From positions 33,239,375-33,303,374 of the forward strand of contig NC_092497.1 of assembly GCF_047495875.1 (NCBI RefSeq): a stretch of DNA of 64,000 nt, written 5' to 3'. The notes beneath the pieces are model-generated. The model had not been told where the DNA came from, ran no database searches, and saw only the letters and a list, made by a program, of their open reading frames with translations. Position 1 is the stretch's first letter. Each line of letters opens with the position of its first letter. This DNA is from Pithys albifrons albifrons. Its lineage: Eukaryota; Chordata; Aves; Passeriformes; Thamnophilidae. This document shows, one piece after another, positions 33,063 through 44,551 of this stretch. Both the position numbers and the translations under genes were made by a program.

Positions 33063-35279
33063 ACTACTTTTTATTGCAGTATTTCACTTGAACATGTGTA
33101 TTCTGAATGACGAACATATCTTTATACCTGAAAGACAGCTGAATATTATGGATATTTCCTTGAAGTTTATCTTTCAGTCTTTTATTCACAAGAAGAAAAA
33201 AGATTGATGATGATCTCATCTAGAATAAATTCTTACATCTCTATTGCTTTCAATTTTGCTTTACAGTTTACACTATATGAAGAGCAGAGTACACAAAAAA
33301 ACCAACCAGAGCAGCTTCAGAGCAATGAAGAAGGCGCTCTAGAAAAGCAAGAAGAAACAGATACTAATCTGTCAGTAGCTTTATGGGAAGAGCTGGGAGC
33401 TGGTGTGTTTTCCATTTCATTAAAAATGTCAGTGTTCCAAATTTGTCTTATATTCCTCATAACAGCAATTATAAAGTCTGAGATTTTGGTTGGGTATTTT
33501 TTGTTGTTGTTGTTTTTTTGTTTTTTTTTTGTTTTTTTGTAATATGCAGGTTCTACCTTTCTCTAAATAAACAAATGGATGGGAGAAAGACTTGCATATT
33601 CTATAAAAAGGAAGGAGTAACGAGAGAAAATTTAAAAAACAAAACAAAAACCCTCCTCCCTTTTAGCAGAACATATTTCACTTACAAGACATCAAATTCA
33701 GATCCAGTTAATTTTCCGCATAACACTCAACCCTTTCATTTCAGACATGTATTAGGATCTTAGCTATGATAAATTGTGCTGTTGGATCATGTACTTAACC
33801 TTCCTCATCAAAAAACTGGTCCAAAGACTCTAATCTCTGTCTCATACCTCAGAGATAAAATATAAATAATGAAAACTCCTGGAGCCGAAACAAATTCTGG
33901 TTTGAGGGTAAACACATTTTCTTCCCATATGTGATCCCAGTTACCGTAAGTCAAAGAAGGGGTTGAAACTAGATCCTACAAAGGAAAATTTCCTACTGTA
34001 AAGGTAGACACTACACTGCTGTTCTTTGCTAGATTGAGAGTAATCCGTGGCCACAAAATATATTTGATGGCAGTCTGTATTCTTAAAAATCAAACAACCC
34101 TGAATAATAGCAGCCAAAAAGCTAAGGAGGCCATGATACCTGACTGCATGCTGTGGGTCCTGACATGAGAAGATCAAATATGTATTTAGATAAACTGGGT
34201 CCTAATGACTAATTTTTTAGTTGTCTGGAGACCTTCAGCTGTGATGACCAAATCAACCTGGCTTTGTTACTTTGGCATTATGAAATTCGTTATTCATTGT
34301 GTCCTTCTGATTTCCATATGAAATACAATTAATATAAGTAAAAGGATATTCCCTCCTTTCTTGTCACTGTTTTACAAGTTCCCTAGCCTCTGACAATCAT
34401 TATCTTGCTTGAGAGTGGTAATAAAAGAGATTTTACAGGAAAATTTTGGAATCTAGATATGTCTTTAAAGCCAAAGATGTTTAATTATGATAACTCTGGG
34501 CTTGAGCAACTGTACTGAGAATTTCTGAAGGTTTATATTGGCCATCACATTCTCTCCAACTTCCAAATTTTGGGGTCCCCAGCGGGTGACTGGCATTGAA
34601 AACAAAACACAAAGTGCATATAGATTTACAAATTGTGAAAGTGTTGTGTAAATCCACAAGTCATAGGCACTTCATATTTAAACTGTCATTACTCTTAATA
34701 GAAGACCATATAGACTTTTCCCATTTGCTAGGCTCTAAAACTTATTCATCTTTTACTGTTGTGAATTACTGAAATCTCAAAAGGCCTCCCAAAAATAAGT
34801 TAATGACTCCTGTTTCATCTTTACTTCTTTTTCTGCCATTTTATCAATCTTCATCTATGTCATTTGTCTATATGCCACAGATTTAAAGCGTTGTGTAACT
34901 TAGTTTTCTGAAGGCACTTATTTTATTAAATAAATAAATGGATTTAAAAATAAAAAAGTTTTATGAGACCTCCATGAAATTTTTATTTATTTCCCTGTAA
35001 TAGCAGGCATTTTCCATTCAATTGAATCATAGATCCAAGCTCAATTAATAGCTATCCTATATCAAATTTCACCAGTTAGTTCTCATGTTACTGAAAACAG
35101 GATGCAAATATAAAATGAGAAATCACAAAAACAGATAATTTTTTTTTATGTTAAGATCAATAGTGGTACGGATTGTATGTCGAGTATGATTCCAATGATT
35201 TCAAGTGCTATTGAAAGAACATTATCTGTGAAACCACAGGCATGGTGAAAACATGGTTCTCATTCACTAGATGGTTGTT
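33063..35279. other. AT-rich intergenic DNA, nothing recognised
   Basis: Contains a T/G homopolymeric patch at about 33495-33545. No gene or named repeat. Confidence 0.5.
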
Positions 35280-35365
35280 TTGTTGTCTTTGGGGATTGGA
35301 CTAGTTGATCTCCAGAAGTACCCTCTAACCCTAACTGTTCTGTGAGTCTGTGATTTTGTTATTTT
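35280..35365 (+). mobile_element. CR1 3' tail fragment
   Basis: The pattern ggattggactagttgatctc ... tctgtgagtctgtgattttg matches the last part of a CR1 element in sense orientation. Confidence 0.7.
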
Positions 35366-36790
35366 GTTCCTTGCATTGATTAGTTCACAGCTAAGAAGGA
35401 CCAAAGGAAGTCATTTAAGTAAGGCAATATTAAACCATATACTTTCTGAGAATATAATACATTCATGGACCCACAACTGTGTAATGGCACCATAAGCAGG
35501 AGACTCTCAGTGATTCACTGAAAGCAGCTATTGGAGATCACACTGTGGGGTTGGCATTTCCTCATTCCATATGGATATAGATACACACAAACTGCCCAAT
35601 GATTTAGTTCTGTTTAAGAAGTTAGACTTGTATTACAAAATGGATAGAATAGTTTTAAATCACCAAGTAACATCAACTCTGTGACCTCTGTGTAAGTAGT
35701 AGCAATACCTAAATACTCTGAGAATGAGAAAATGGCAGGTGATTTTACTTAATCGTTCTTTACTATAATTCTCACCCTTTGACACTAAACATAAGGTCTT
35801 TTTAAAAAATAGTTATTAACCTTTCACATGATGTATAACTAGTTTTATCACTCCAGAAAAATAATTCCACTTTGAGTTCTGAAAAGAAGATCCACTGGGA
35901 GAAACACAAATGGTAAACCACACCAAAGAACACAAAAAGGCCCATAAAACATTGGTAGGGTTATAAAGGTCTATGGATTTTAATTGCTGTGTGCCACTGG
36001 GCCTTTACACAGCAATCAAGCAGGCAATCTCCGAAGGCAGCCCTGCCATAATACGTTTAACAATAGAGTTCTCACCCCATCAGCAGGCTAGGGCTTATGA
36101 AGGTCCCAATAGCAATTAATGACCTTGCACATTGAGAGAAAAAACCAAAATTACTTAAATTAACCACCTTCTTGGATACATATTTGAAGTGTCAGAAAGT
36201 GTTATATCAATACAAGCAGTACAAAAGTTTTGAAAGATGATAGACATAAAAATGTTCCTATAAATCTGATATTTCTTATTTTTAAAGATACAGAAATGTG
36301 TCTTTCTCCTGCTACAGAAGGAATGTTCCGAAAATCACAGTGTGATATTAGTTGCATGGAAGATTTTACTTTCGGTGTCATGTTTTAATATTTTAAGTAC
36401 AGAACTTCATTCTTCTGAAGAAGCTGGAAAATTCTAGGTTTCTGATATTGAGCTTAAATTAAAATTGTAAATGTACAGTAGTATAAATTAAGGGTTACAT
36501 GAATAATATTGTTAACTTTGTTCAGAGGTTTTTTGTATACACTTGCCTTCCTGTTACCTGTGTTTGCAAACAAAAATGAAATTGTACAAGATCACAAATT
36601 TAGTAGCAGTGAACAAAGTGCTGACGAGAATTCAATGAATGAACTAGCTACTACCAGTCAGTTGATGAGCAAATTCTGTAATTAAAGCTGAATTTGAGGA
36701 TGGAGAAAAGTAAGGATAGTGCATATATATTAACTTTTGAACAGAAATTGATTCAGTGAGAATCTAGGAGGTTTTAAGAGTTTTTACAGT
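35366..36790. other. AT-rich intergenic DNA, nothing recognised
   Basis: No supported gene or repeat. Confidence 0.5.
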
Positions 36791-36928
36791 GTATCTATCT
36801 CAGCTGATTAGAGTGTGGTCCTTGTAACACCAAGGTCGTGTGTTCTATACACATTCACGTAATTTAGCTAAGAGTTGAACTCAATGATCCTTGTAGGTAT
36901 TTTCAAACTCAGAATATTCTGTGATTAT
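36791..36928 (+). mobile_element. SINE with tRNA-Ile head and CR1-like tail (TguSINE1 type)
   Basis: The head follows tRNA-Ile closely: an A-box-like ctcagctgattagag, then caccaaggtcgtgtgttc over the anticodon-arm to B-box part. A CR1-type tail follows (gttgaactcaatgatccttg ... gaatattctgtgattatg). It depends on CR1 enzymes for movement. This composite is known from passerines. It has diverged and is not a tRNA gene. Confidence 0.8.
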
Positions 36929-38623
36929 GTATCAGAGAAAAATGTAATGGTAGTTTTTCTTCTGTCTAGAGGTGAGTATTTTTTTGTACTTGAAATATTA
37001 GAGGATGTCTGTGACTAGAGGAGAAATTATTTAATTATTTTTTAAAATTCTAATATTTTTTCATATGACAAGTAATCCAGAAATGTATAGCTAACTAAGC
37101 AATCTAGTCCATTCCGTTAGTTTTCTTTTTCATTTTAAAGAATTTACTGTTCTTTATGGTAAAGCCCCAGGACATAACACATATGAAGATGGATAACAAA
37201 AAAAAATGGATTTTCTATTTACAAGCTGATTTAATCCTTGTCTCTTGAACTCAGTTTAATCAAGCTTGAATACAGAAGGAATCATTATGCTATTATGGAG
37301 CAACCATGTTGTTATGTCTAGAGGTAGGTGATTCTCTAAATAATAACAGTGGTAATTGGTAAAGAATGCAAATTATATCCCAAAATGCAAGTAAAATATT
37401 TCACTGTCCAATCAAAGAAAGTACAGACAGAAATGTCATATCTGTGCTTCGATGATAAAAAGAACTGTTCTTGCAGAGAATTAATATACATAGTATCACA
37501 CTGGCAGTATTCCTGTAATTACATGCATGCTGCCAATTTTTCCTGTTCCTTTTGGGAAGTACTGATCTTTCTGTCCCTATATCTACCTGCCTATAAGCAG
37601 TTACAAATACAGCTGAATAGCTGGAACATTAAAAAAAAAGATATGAACAAAATCTGATGTCTAAATAGTCTATTTCTTCTCAATGCATTCTTTCTTTTTA
37701 CTAGCATAGTAAAAACTAGCACCTAGTTTTCATTAATATACAGCTTTGGGAAGAAAACCAGATTTGACTGAGGATTATTTAGAATAAAATATTTTGCTGA
37801 TAGTATTTTTTATTTTGCTAGCATTAATTTTCCCTACAAAAGGACAATCTAACTCCATTACTGAATGCTTTAAGCTTTAAATTGAAAAAGCAAATTGTAT
37901 CATATTCTTCAAGAGCTCTAGCTGGTAGAAGAGGTGTGTATCAGAAGAGACTGAGTAGGGCTAATGATAAACTTCCTCATCTAAAATCTGTTCAGAAACG
38001 TGGGGAAAATATATCTGTCCCTTTCTCACATGTACGCTCAGTAATAATAGAAACAAGTGGTATATATGCTTGTAGACTAAAATATGTATGCACTGGGATT
38101 CCAAAATAACACAAAATATATTTTCTTGAATAAGTTCACGTTGCCCTCCACCTTTTTTAACACCCTGGCTGCTCATGATTTGTAATCAGTCTGGAGTGAG
38201 AAAAAAACCCCAAACAAATAAGCCCTGATTGGGATACAGTGGAATAGAAATTGTGAGAAATAGGAGAAGGAGGAGCAAATTTTCAGTAAAGAAAAAAGTG
38301 TCACAAGTTTATATTTGCATCTGAAAGCATACTAAGGTTAGAATAAGATTACAATTCTAGCATTCAGTTTAACGCATGCTTGGAGCTATTCACACTGGAG
38401 TTTCACCATGAGGAGTGAAACCTGCATATAGCTGTTGGTCTGAGCTGGCATCTGAACTCTCCAAGTGTGAAAATGTTTCTAAAGTGTGTGGGTACCACAA
38501 TAGCCTTGGTTGACTTCGGCCATGTATTGTGGTTATTTCTGGGCAGTGAGTTCAGGGTCTTTTTGCTATTGCAAAAAACCAATGTAGAAAATACATAAAA
38601 TGGCATGGAAAAAATAAGTATAA
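36929..38623. other. AT-rich intergenic DNA, nothing recognised
   Basis: No supported gene or repeat. Confidence 0.5.
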
Positions 38624-39030
38624 AGAAAAGAAAGAGAAGACAGGAAGGCAGTAAGAAAGAAAGAGAAAAACAAAGGAAGGAAGAAAGAAATGAAGATGAG
38701 AAGAAAAAAGAAAGGAAAAGAGAGAAAGGAAGAAAGGAAGGAAAGAAGAAAGGAAGAGAAAAAAGGGAAGAGAAAGGAAGAAAGGATGAGGAAAGAGAAA
38801 GGAATTCAGGAAGGAATTCAGGAAGGAATTGAGGAATTCAGGAATGAATTCAGGAAGGAGGAGAGAGAGAAACAGAAAGAGAGAAAGAAAGAAAAAAAGA
38901 AAGAGAGAAGGAGAGAAAGAAAGAGAGAAAGAAGGAGCAAAAGAAAGAGTGAAAGAGTGAAAGGGCAAAAGAGAGAAAAAGAGAGAGAGAAAAAAGAGAG
39001 AGAAGAAGAGAAAGAAAAGAAAGAAAAAAA
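38624..39030 (+). repeat. Long polypurine (GA-rich) tract
   Basis: About 400 bases of almost only A and G on the + strand, built of GAAA, GGAA and GAAAG units with a short GGAATTCAGGAA repeat near 38810-38860. It directly abuts the broken end of ERV-D gag. Frames across it (Lys/Glu/Arg on one strand, Ser/Phe/Leu on the other) are artefacts. Confidence 0.95.
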
Positions 39031-39572
39031 TGTCATGTGAGGGGAGAAACTCTCCAAATACTGGCCCATGTCCTCCCCCTTTCTGTGTTACTCAGCATTA
39101 TCAACTCCCAGAACAGGCCTCCAGAAAACCTTCCTAGAAGGCCCTGTTCTGCCCCTAATCATGTTGTAGATGGTACAGACAAGACAAAGCAACACCATTA
39201 TGCTATCCTTAGCATCAAAAGGGAATTCAGTATTCTCAAAGACTGTTGTAGCAGGTCTAAAGGGGGAGGAGAAGGTGAAAGGGTCAAAATAACCATCCCC
39301 CCCTTTCCCCCACAGGCTGGGTGCAATTTGTATTGAGGCTTAAGAAAGAGGTGGCAACCGAAGCCAGGACAGGCAAACAAGACTGAATATACATTCACAA
39401 TGAAACTCACTGCATCTGATGTTATGATGTCATAAACATAATATATAAATAAAGCAATTTTGATCCCTATCCCTGATCTTAAAAAGAGCATCAAAATAGG
39501 CAAATAATTCCCCATAGATGGAAATATGAACAGGCTCAGATACAACACCCACATGAATACATCAAGCAACAT
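39031..39572 (-). pseudogene. gag: ERV-D gag, N-terminal fragment
   Basis: Starts at the ATG (39572) that corresponds to 2857 in ERV-A. It encodes the same first hydrophobic segments (MLLDVFMW opening, then the IYYVYDIITS segment). The frame ends at 39198 after an apparent frameshift near the K/G-rich stretch. Homology to the fifth membrane segment and the region after it continues in other frames to about 39031, where it meets the purine tract. This third copy supports the membrane-type Gag start as ancestral to the family. Confidence 0.8.
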
Positions 39573-39668
39573 GGTGATTAGGGAGTTTCTGTTTACAAAT
39601 ACACAAATGCCTCAAATGAAATTATAATTCTGACTTCTCTCTGGTGCCCCATGTTGGGCACCAAAAGA

Positions 39669-40388
39669 TGTGCTGGTTTAAAGGTAAATCAGGAGGAGAA
39701 ATGAACTCAACACAAAAGAGATAAAAGAGACAAAAGTCAGAGTTATAACAATGTTACAATAACAATATTACAATAAATGCAATGGCACAAAGAGAAATTG
39801 GTTTTAACCCACCAAACCCAAAAGTATGACCCAACACCCTGGGGTACAAACCCCACATGGTTCCCCCAAGTCCAAAGTAAAAGGAAGCGAGAAACCTCTT
39901 GGTGCAGATGATGGTCCCAGTCTGGTCAAGACTGATGGTCGCAGTCTAGTTGAAAGTGGTGGTCTCTTCCTACTGAGGTTCTGTTCCTCCTCTGGATCCG
40001 ACAAGTGATTCCCTGAGGTCTTCAAACCCCCAGATTATGTACCCTCAAGTCCCGGTGGGAGCACCTAGTCTCTCACCCAAGGCAGGGAGTTACACAATGG
40101 GTCATCTAACTCTGAATCATGGGGTATTTTGGAATCGTTGATGGCCCATTAGCAGACATGACACTTCAGGCCAGGTGTGAAGGTGCTAACGACTCCCTGG
40201 AGGGGAGTTATCACAGCTCTTATCTCACAGGCTTCTTTCACACCCAGCTCACATGCTGAGGAGTCATGTGTGCCCTGGGCTGCTGCCAATGGTCCATTGT
40301 TCTTGGGAAATGAATAGAGGGTGTAGAACACATAGCTTTGGTCTCCCCCACACAGTGATAAATTGGTCCCACATGCTGAACTATGACA
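39669..40388 (-). repeat. ERV-D 5' LTR, long form
   Basis: 720 bp on the minus strand, tgtcatag to ccagcaca. It contains the extra U3 block also present at 16961 and 28624 (here about 40190-40275). Confidence 0.9.
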
Positions 40389-41027
40389 CCACAGTCTATA
40401 GAAAGAAGTTTCTCTGGCTCTATATCGACAACATGAACATCCTTTTTTTGTAAAGGCTATATTTACTTTCTATAACTGGAAGCTTACTTCAGTGCTACAG
40501 TCTTGAATCTTTTAGTTTTCTAATTTAGTTTTTATATATTTAGACATCAATTCTGAAAAATTTTTACATGTCTTTAGTGGCATTAAATGCATTTTAACCA
40601 CCCTCAGTTAAAAAATGACTGATAATCTGCTGATTCTTGAGTACATGAAGTCCCTCGATCTCTAAACTCTCGGCAAATGCTGCATATATATCTCAAATTA
40701 CAGGGTTCTTTTTGACAGAGCTATTGTTTTCTGAGAAGAATGGGTGGAAATTGTTTATTTCTAATAAATATAACAAAACATATATTGCACCATTACAATA
40801 GATAAATGAGAACATTCTCAACCTTGTATATAAAAAACTTTATGAATGATTTCCTTCTTTCTCCACCTGAGAAAACACTGTATTTACTGTATGTATATGC
40901 TATACAAGATGAAAGCTGTGATACCCACTAGTCCATTGTGCCTAAGGAAGAAAACTATGGACTGTACTTTTTAGGATGAAGCTTTAAATGGTCTTTCTGG
41001 ACTGGAGACATCAAACATTTTCAAATT
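40389..41027. other. AT-rich intergenic DNA, nothing recognised
   Basis: No supported gene or repeat. Confidence 0.5.
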
Positions 41028-41155
41028 TGTCTTGGTTTGAGGGGAAAAACCAAAATGTTTACCCACAAGCGGGGGGAGGGGGCCTCCTCCACAATAATCA
41101 CACCACTCTTTATCAAATTTAAGAGAAAGAACTTTAATACAAGAAGGATAATATG

Positions 41156-41206
<51 letters not shown>

Positions 41207-41883
41207 AGACTAGAGCAAACCGCTTCCCCAACACCACAGGAGAAAAAAAAACCAACAAAACCTCCAAAACCCAGCAGGTTTCCTCCTGCAGAAGAGTTAT
41301 ACTTATGGTAGTATCAGTGTCACAGCCTGGCTGGTGGCAGGGTGAGTTCCCACAAGAACTCTGTCTCTCTCTCTGTGCCTCTTGTCCCAAATGAAGAAGG
41401 AAAACTGGAAGCAATGAACAGCCACGTGTCCTGGAAAAGCAGCTGCAAGTTCTCTCTCCCAGGTCGCTGCGCCAGCCGGGGCGGGCAGGCCACGATGCTG
41501 CAAACAGCGGTGAGACCAGAGCAGAGACTGAGACCCCAGATGCAAGAACCAGGAGAACAGCTGTGGCAAGGAGAAAAGAAGCGGCTCACCAAGAAGCAGC
41601 AGCAGCAGCAGCAGTAGCAGCAGCAGCAGAAGCGAGCAGCCAGGAGCAGTCCGGGGCAGGCAGCAGCAGCCAGGAGACGGCTTCTCCTCTACCCAGCACA
41701 CACACACCGCTCCTGCATTCTGCCGAGCTAAGAATGGAAAAGTGCCCCCAAAACCAAAAGAGACAATCTGTTCCCACCCAACCGATCAAGAAGAAGACGG
41801 TAGCAGTTAACTACTTCTTTTTGTTAACTAATGGCACGGGCAGTGAGTGGCGGGGGAGAGAATTTACATAATTCCGAACTACA
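41028..41883 (-). repeat. ERV-B 3' LTR
   Basis: About 856 bp. On the minus strand it starts tgtagttcgg, just after the ggggtggataa motif shared with the ERV-A and ERV-C tails, and ends ctcaaaccaagaca. It contains a CAG/CTG run (41595-41629), an attaaag polyadenylation-type signal near 41130 and a (TA)n run (41159-41202). Unlike ERV-A-family LTRs it is GC-richer and has a different end, shared with the LTR at 22829. Confidence 0.8.
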
Positions 41884-41994
41884 ACGTTATCCACCCCTAA
41901 ATTCTCTTCCATGCCAACACTCTACATCAAACTTAAACTTTTCAAATATTTAAATGTTTACAGATACAGTAATATGAGTAGTTTACTCAGAGAT

Positions 41995-42630
41995 AAGTTC
42001 CCCTTGAGGTATACATCGTGTCTCTCCATCTTCCTGCATCACCCACCAAGTGGAACCAGATCCTTGAGCAAAGACAATCCCACGAATGGGTTTGCCTTTG
42101 CCTGAGGCAGGGTTAATACAGACAGTTTTCCCTAGTATACATCTCAGGTGTATTACAGGGACTTTATCTCCATCTATAGCATGAAGGGGTTCTGATTGGG
42201 CAGGACCCGCTCAATTGACAGAGCCTCTAGTGTTGACTAGCCATGTAGCCTTTGCTAAGTGTTGATCCCAGTGTTTGAAAGTTCCTCCACCCAATGCCTT
42301 CAAAGTGGTTTTTAACAGTCCATTACACCGTTCAATTTTCCCGGCAGCTGATACATGGTAGGGGATGTGATACACCCACTGAATGACGTGCTCTCTTGCC
42401 CAAGTGGCAACTAAGCTGTTCTTGAAATGAGTTCCATTATCTGACTCAATTCTCTCTGGAGTGCCATGTTGCCACAGGACTTGTTTTTCCAGGCCTGGGA
42501 TGGTGTTCTGGGCAGTGGCGTGAGGCACTGGGTGTGTCTCCAGCCACCCTGTGGTTGCTTCCACCATGGTGAGTACATAGTGCTTGCCTTGGTGGATCTG
42601 TGGCAGTGTGATGTAGTCAACCTGCCAGGC
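41995..42630 (-). pseudogene. pol: ERV-B integrase, catalytic core and C-terminal end
   Basis: Resumes the integrase frame on the far side of ERV-E. Visible are the LTMVEATTGW block, SDNGTHF with its Asp, and IERCNG with the catalytic Glu. The frame is cut at 42211 by a TGA where ERV-A has CGA. Past it, recognisable sequence runs to about 41995 and includes the GKPIRGIVFAQG block. Compared with ERV-A the order is intact, which places the ERV-E insertion between the EAW and QVDY codons just before the first catalytic Asp. Confidence 0.9.
42625..42630. repeat. Target-site duplication of ERV-E (ccaggc), left copy
   Basis: ccaggc is repeated at 50816-50821 on the other side of the provirus. Six base pairs is the usual duplication for class II (alpha/beta-like) elements. 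Removing one copy joins the ERV-B integrase codons in frame. Confidence 0.97.
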
Positions 42631-43265
42631 TGTCGCAAGCCTTGATCTCTATGGGGAAGGGACCAGACCAGCGACGGGGTTCGCAGACTGCCTGCTGAGC
42701 TGTCGTTCGCGGCTATCCCTTGACCCAAGGTATGGTTTGCCTCGCGCAAGCAGAGAACAAACACCAAGGAGCCAAGGGTGGTCTGACCTGATCCGAAGAT
42801 CTAGGCTGATCCAACTTTATTGGGGGGAAACAGGGGTTTATATAACTTGGGGTAGGGAAGGTTCTGGAAAAGGGGTGGAGCTGAGGCAGAACATGCAAAT
42901 CCACCTCAGCCCATAGGGTATGCAAACTAGGAGGGAGTGAACTTGGGCGTGGACTGGTGACAGGCAGGGCCAGGGCCGCCCCCTAGAGGGAGCTGGCCAA
43001 TGGTAGCTGTTCTCTTGTTGCTAGGCACCTGCCTGCCTGGGGGAAGGTTCTGGAACTGGGAGAGCAGTAGACATCTTTATTTAATAAAAACTGGGGAAAC
43101 TGGGGATAAAACTGGGGATAAAACTGGGGATTTAGAAAGTCCGTATTGTAGTGTCATTGTCCGGGTTCTTCGGGGCCTTCCTGGACCTTCCACACGTCGA
43201 ACTCCGTTCGGCGATCCCGCGTCCTCCTCCATTCTTCCATGTCCATATATTCCCCATCTCCAACA
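42631..43265 (-). repeat. ERV-E 3' LTR
   Basis: 635 bp, indistinguishable by eye from 50181-50815. On the minus strand it reads TGTTGG to GCGACA. The promoter TATATAA (42838-42845) and AATAAA signal (42816-42821) lie close together, with AATAAA about 22 bases after TATA. It also encodes the last residues of the env-like frame. Confidence 0.97.
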
Positions 43266-44551
43266 TCTCCTCCTTTTTTGTCTTGTAATGTTGCTGGGAA
43301 AACCCTTTGGATGATCTGATTCTTGGCAAAACCCAAGGAATATGTGAACGCAGAGGAAAGGCAAACGAGCACAATTTGCTTTAGCCAATTGGGCATGAAT
43401 GGGATTTGAATGCTTTCGAATATATCTTTAGAATAAAAATTTGGTGGGGCTCGAGCTGCGGAGAGTAGATTTTTAAGTTGTGCGATATTATAAAAGGCAA
43501 ATTTGGTTCTCTCCTGCAGTTTGTCGAATTCGAGACAACAAAGGTTGGGTCTATCCGAGCAGCCGATCATGCGGGCAAGCATGAAGTAGTCCACGGCTGC
43601 TCGGTAGTTTATAGACCCAGGGGGATTCAGAGTATATTCTGTCATTTTGGTAGTGATTGGATTGACATATTTATCAATGTGCCCGTCTGTCTTTCCTAAA
43701 AAGGTACGGTTAGTGAAGCGGTCTAAGGAATCGAGTTCGGAGGTGGTGTTAATAGAAATAAAGGATACTATTGTGGATTTCAATTCGTCTGGGTCCGGGT
43801 CCTCGTTGACGCGCCTGGGCATGGTGGGGGTGGCTGGGTCAAGGAGGACCAGCCTGGCGACGGTGCATGGACCCCCTACAGGCAAGGATGGAATGCCTGT
43901 CCAGGCGCGGTCACCACAGACCAGGAACCAGCCCTTGGGTAGAATTTTTGGCCTAATGAAAAAATGGGAATTTAGAGGCCCTCTATACCACTTATTGTAG
44001 CACCAAAATGAAAGGTTGCGATAAGCAAAGGAATCGGGTGTTAGCGTGTTGTTAACAGTAGCGGAGGTTTTGCGAAAATAAAAACAGGTGTTAGTGCGGG
44101 GTGAGCCTAAGATTTTTATCTCGATAGGTTCAGAGTCAGCCGGGGTCGTGTAATAATAATCATTAAACAGCCGACTGACTTTGGAGCTATCGGGGAGAGC
44201 CACCAGGTGAGATTTTAAAGGGTCGTCTATGTTAGTATTGGTTAGGCAGATTTTGCCAGAATTCATCACATCCGAGAGTTCTGCCCAGATGTTACCCCGA
44301 AGGGCCGCTTTTGGTGGTAACTTGGGAGATGCCGGAGTCAGGACGGGACGATGTTCGGTCGGGGACACGCAGCTGAGGAGGATCAGGATCGCGCAGGGGT
44401 CGATCAAGGAGACGACGGTGGCCGCGATGACGAGGGCGATGGTCCTTGGAAGACCCGGACTCTCTTGGAGGGCACCCATCTCGGACCGCTTTCTGTTGAG
44501 ACACAAGCGTATCCCTTTCCCCAGGTTATTAGGGGAAAGGGGCCCTCCCAT
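43154..44551 (-). CDS. env: ERV-E envelope-like protein, reading into the 3' LTR
   Basis: A 465-residue frame overlapping the pol end by 148 bp in another frame, the usual place for env. Residues about 36-61 form a hydrophobic signal-peptide-like stretch. About four N-glycosylation sites (NNT, NLS, NTT, NRT) and many cysteines follow, including GCSDRPNLCC near 345-354. A membrane-type segment (IVLVCLSSAFTYSLGF) lies near 404-419 with a hydrophilic tail behind it. The last 37 codons lie inside the LTR. I see no furin site, clear fusion peptide or classic immunosuppressive motif, and it is shorter than usual for Env, so it may be an internally deleted Env. It has no interrupting stop. Expression would need a spliced mRNA. 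Confidence 0.65.
   Translation of the reverse strand: MGGPLSPNNLGKGIRLCLNRKRSEMGALQESPGLPRTIALVIAATVVSLIDPCAILILLSCVSPTEHRPVLTPASPKLPPKAALRGNIWAELSDVMNSGKICLTNTNIDDPLKSHLVALPDSSKVSRLFNDYYYTTPADSEPIEIKILGSPRTNTCFYFRKTSATVNNTLTPDSFAYRNLSFWCYNKWYRGPLNSHFFIRPKILPKGWFLVCGDRAWTGIPSLPVGGPCTVARLVLLDPATPTMPRRVNEDPDPDELKSTIVSFISINTTSELDSLDRFTNRTFLGKTDGHIDKYVNPITTKMTEYTLNPPGSINYRAAVDYFMLARMIGCSDRPNLCCLEFDKLQERTKFAFYNIAQLKNLLSAARAPPNFYSKDIFESIQIPFMPNWLKQIVLVCLSSAFTYSLGFAKNQIIQRVFPATLQDKKGGDVGDGEYMDMEEWRRTRDRRTEFDVWKVQEGPEEPGQ
43266..43280 (-). other. ERV-E polypurine tract
   Basis: On the minus strand, AAAAAAGGAGGAGA stands directly before the 3' LTR. It is the expected plus-strand primer and confirms the orientation. 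Confidence 0.9.

Larger units (their letters stand above)
39027..40388 (-). mobile_element. ERV-D: truncated ERV-A-family element (5' LTR, primer site, gag start)
   Basis: Read on the minus strand: a long-form LTR (40388 to 39669), a primer site (39663-39646; TGGTGCCCAACATGGGGC, two changes from the ERV-A site) and the start of gag. It ends abruptly at the polypurine tract. No pol or second LTR remains. Confidence 0.9.

Noticed and set aside
36791..36860. tRNA-Ile gene
   Set aside because: The acceptor and other stems are not conserved and it carries a CR1-like tail, so it is a SINE.
38552..39040. Ser/Phe/Leu-rich and Lys/Glu-rich frames on both strands
   Set aside because: Products of the polypurine tract, not genes.
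41303..41707. Leucine-run frames on both strands near 41.3-41.7 kb
   Set aside because: Caused by the CAG/CTG run inside the ERV-B LTR.
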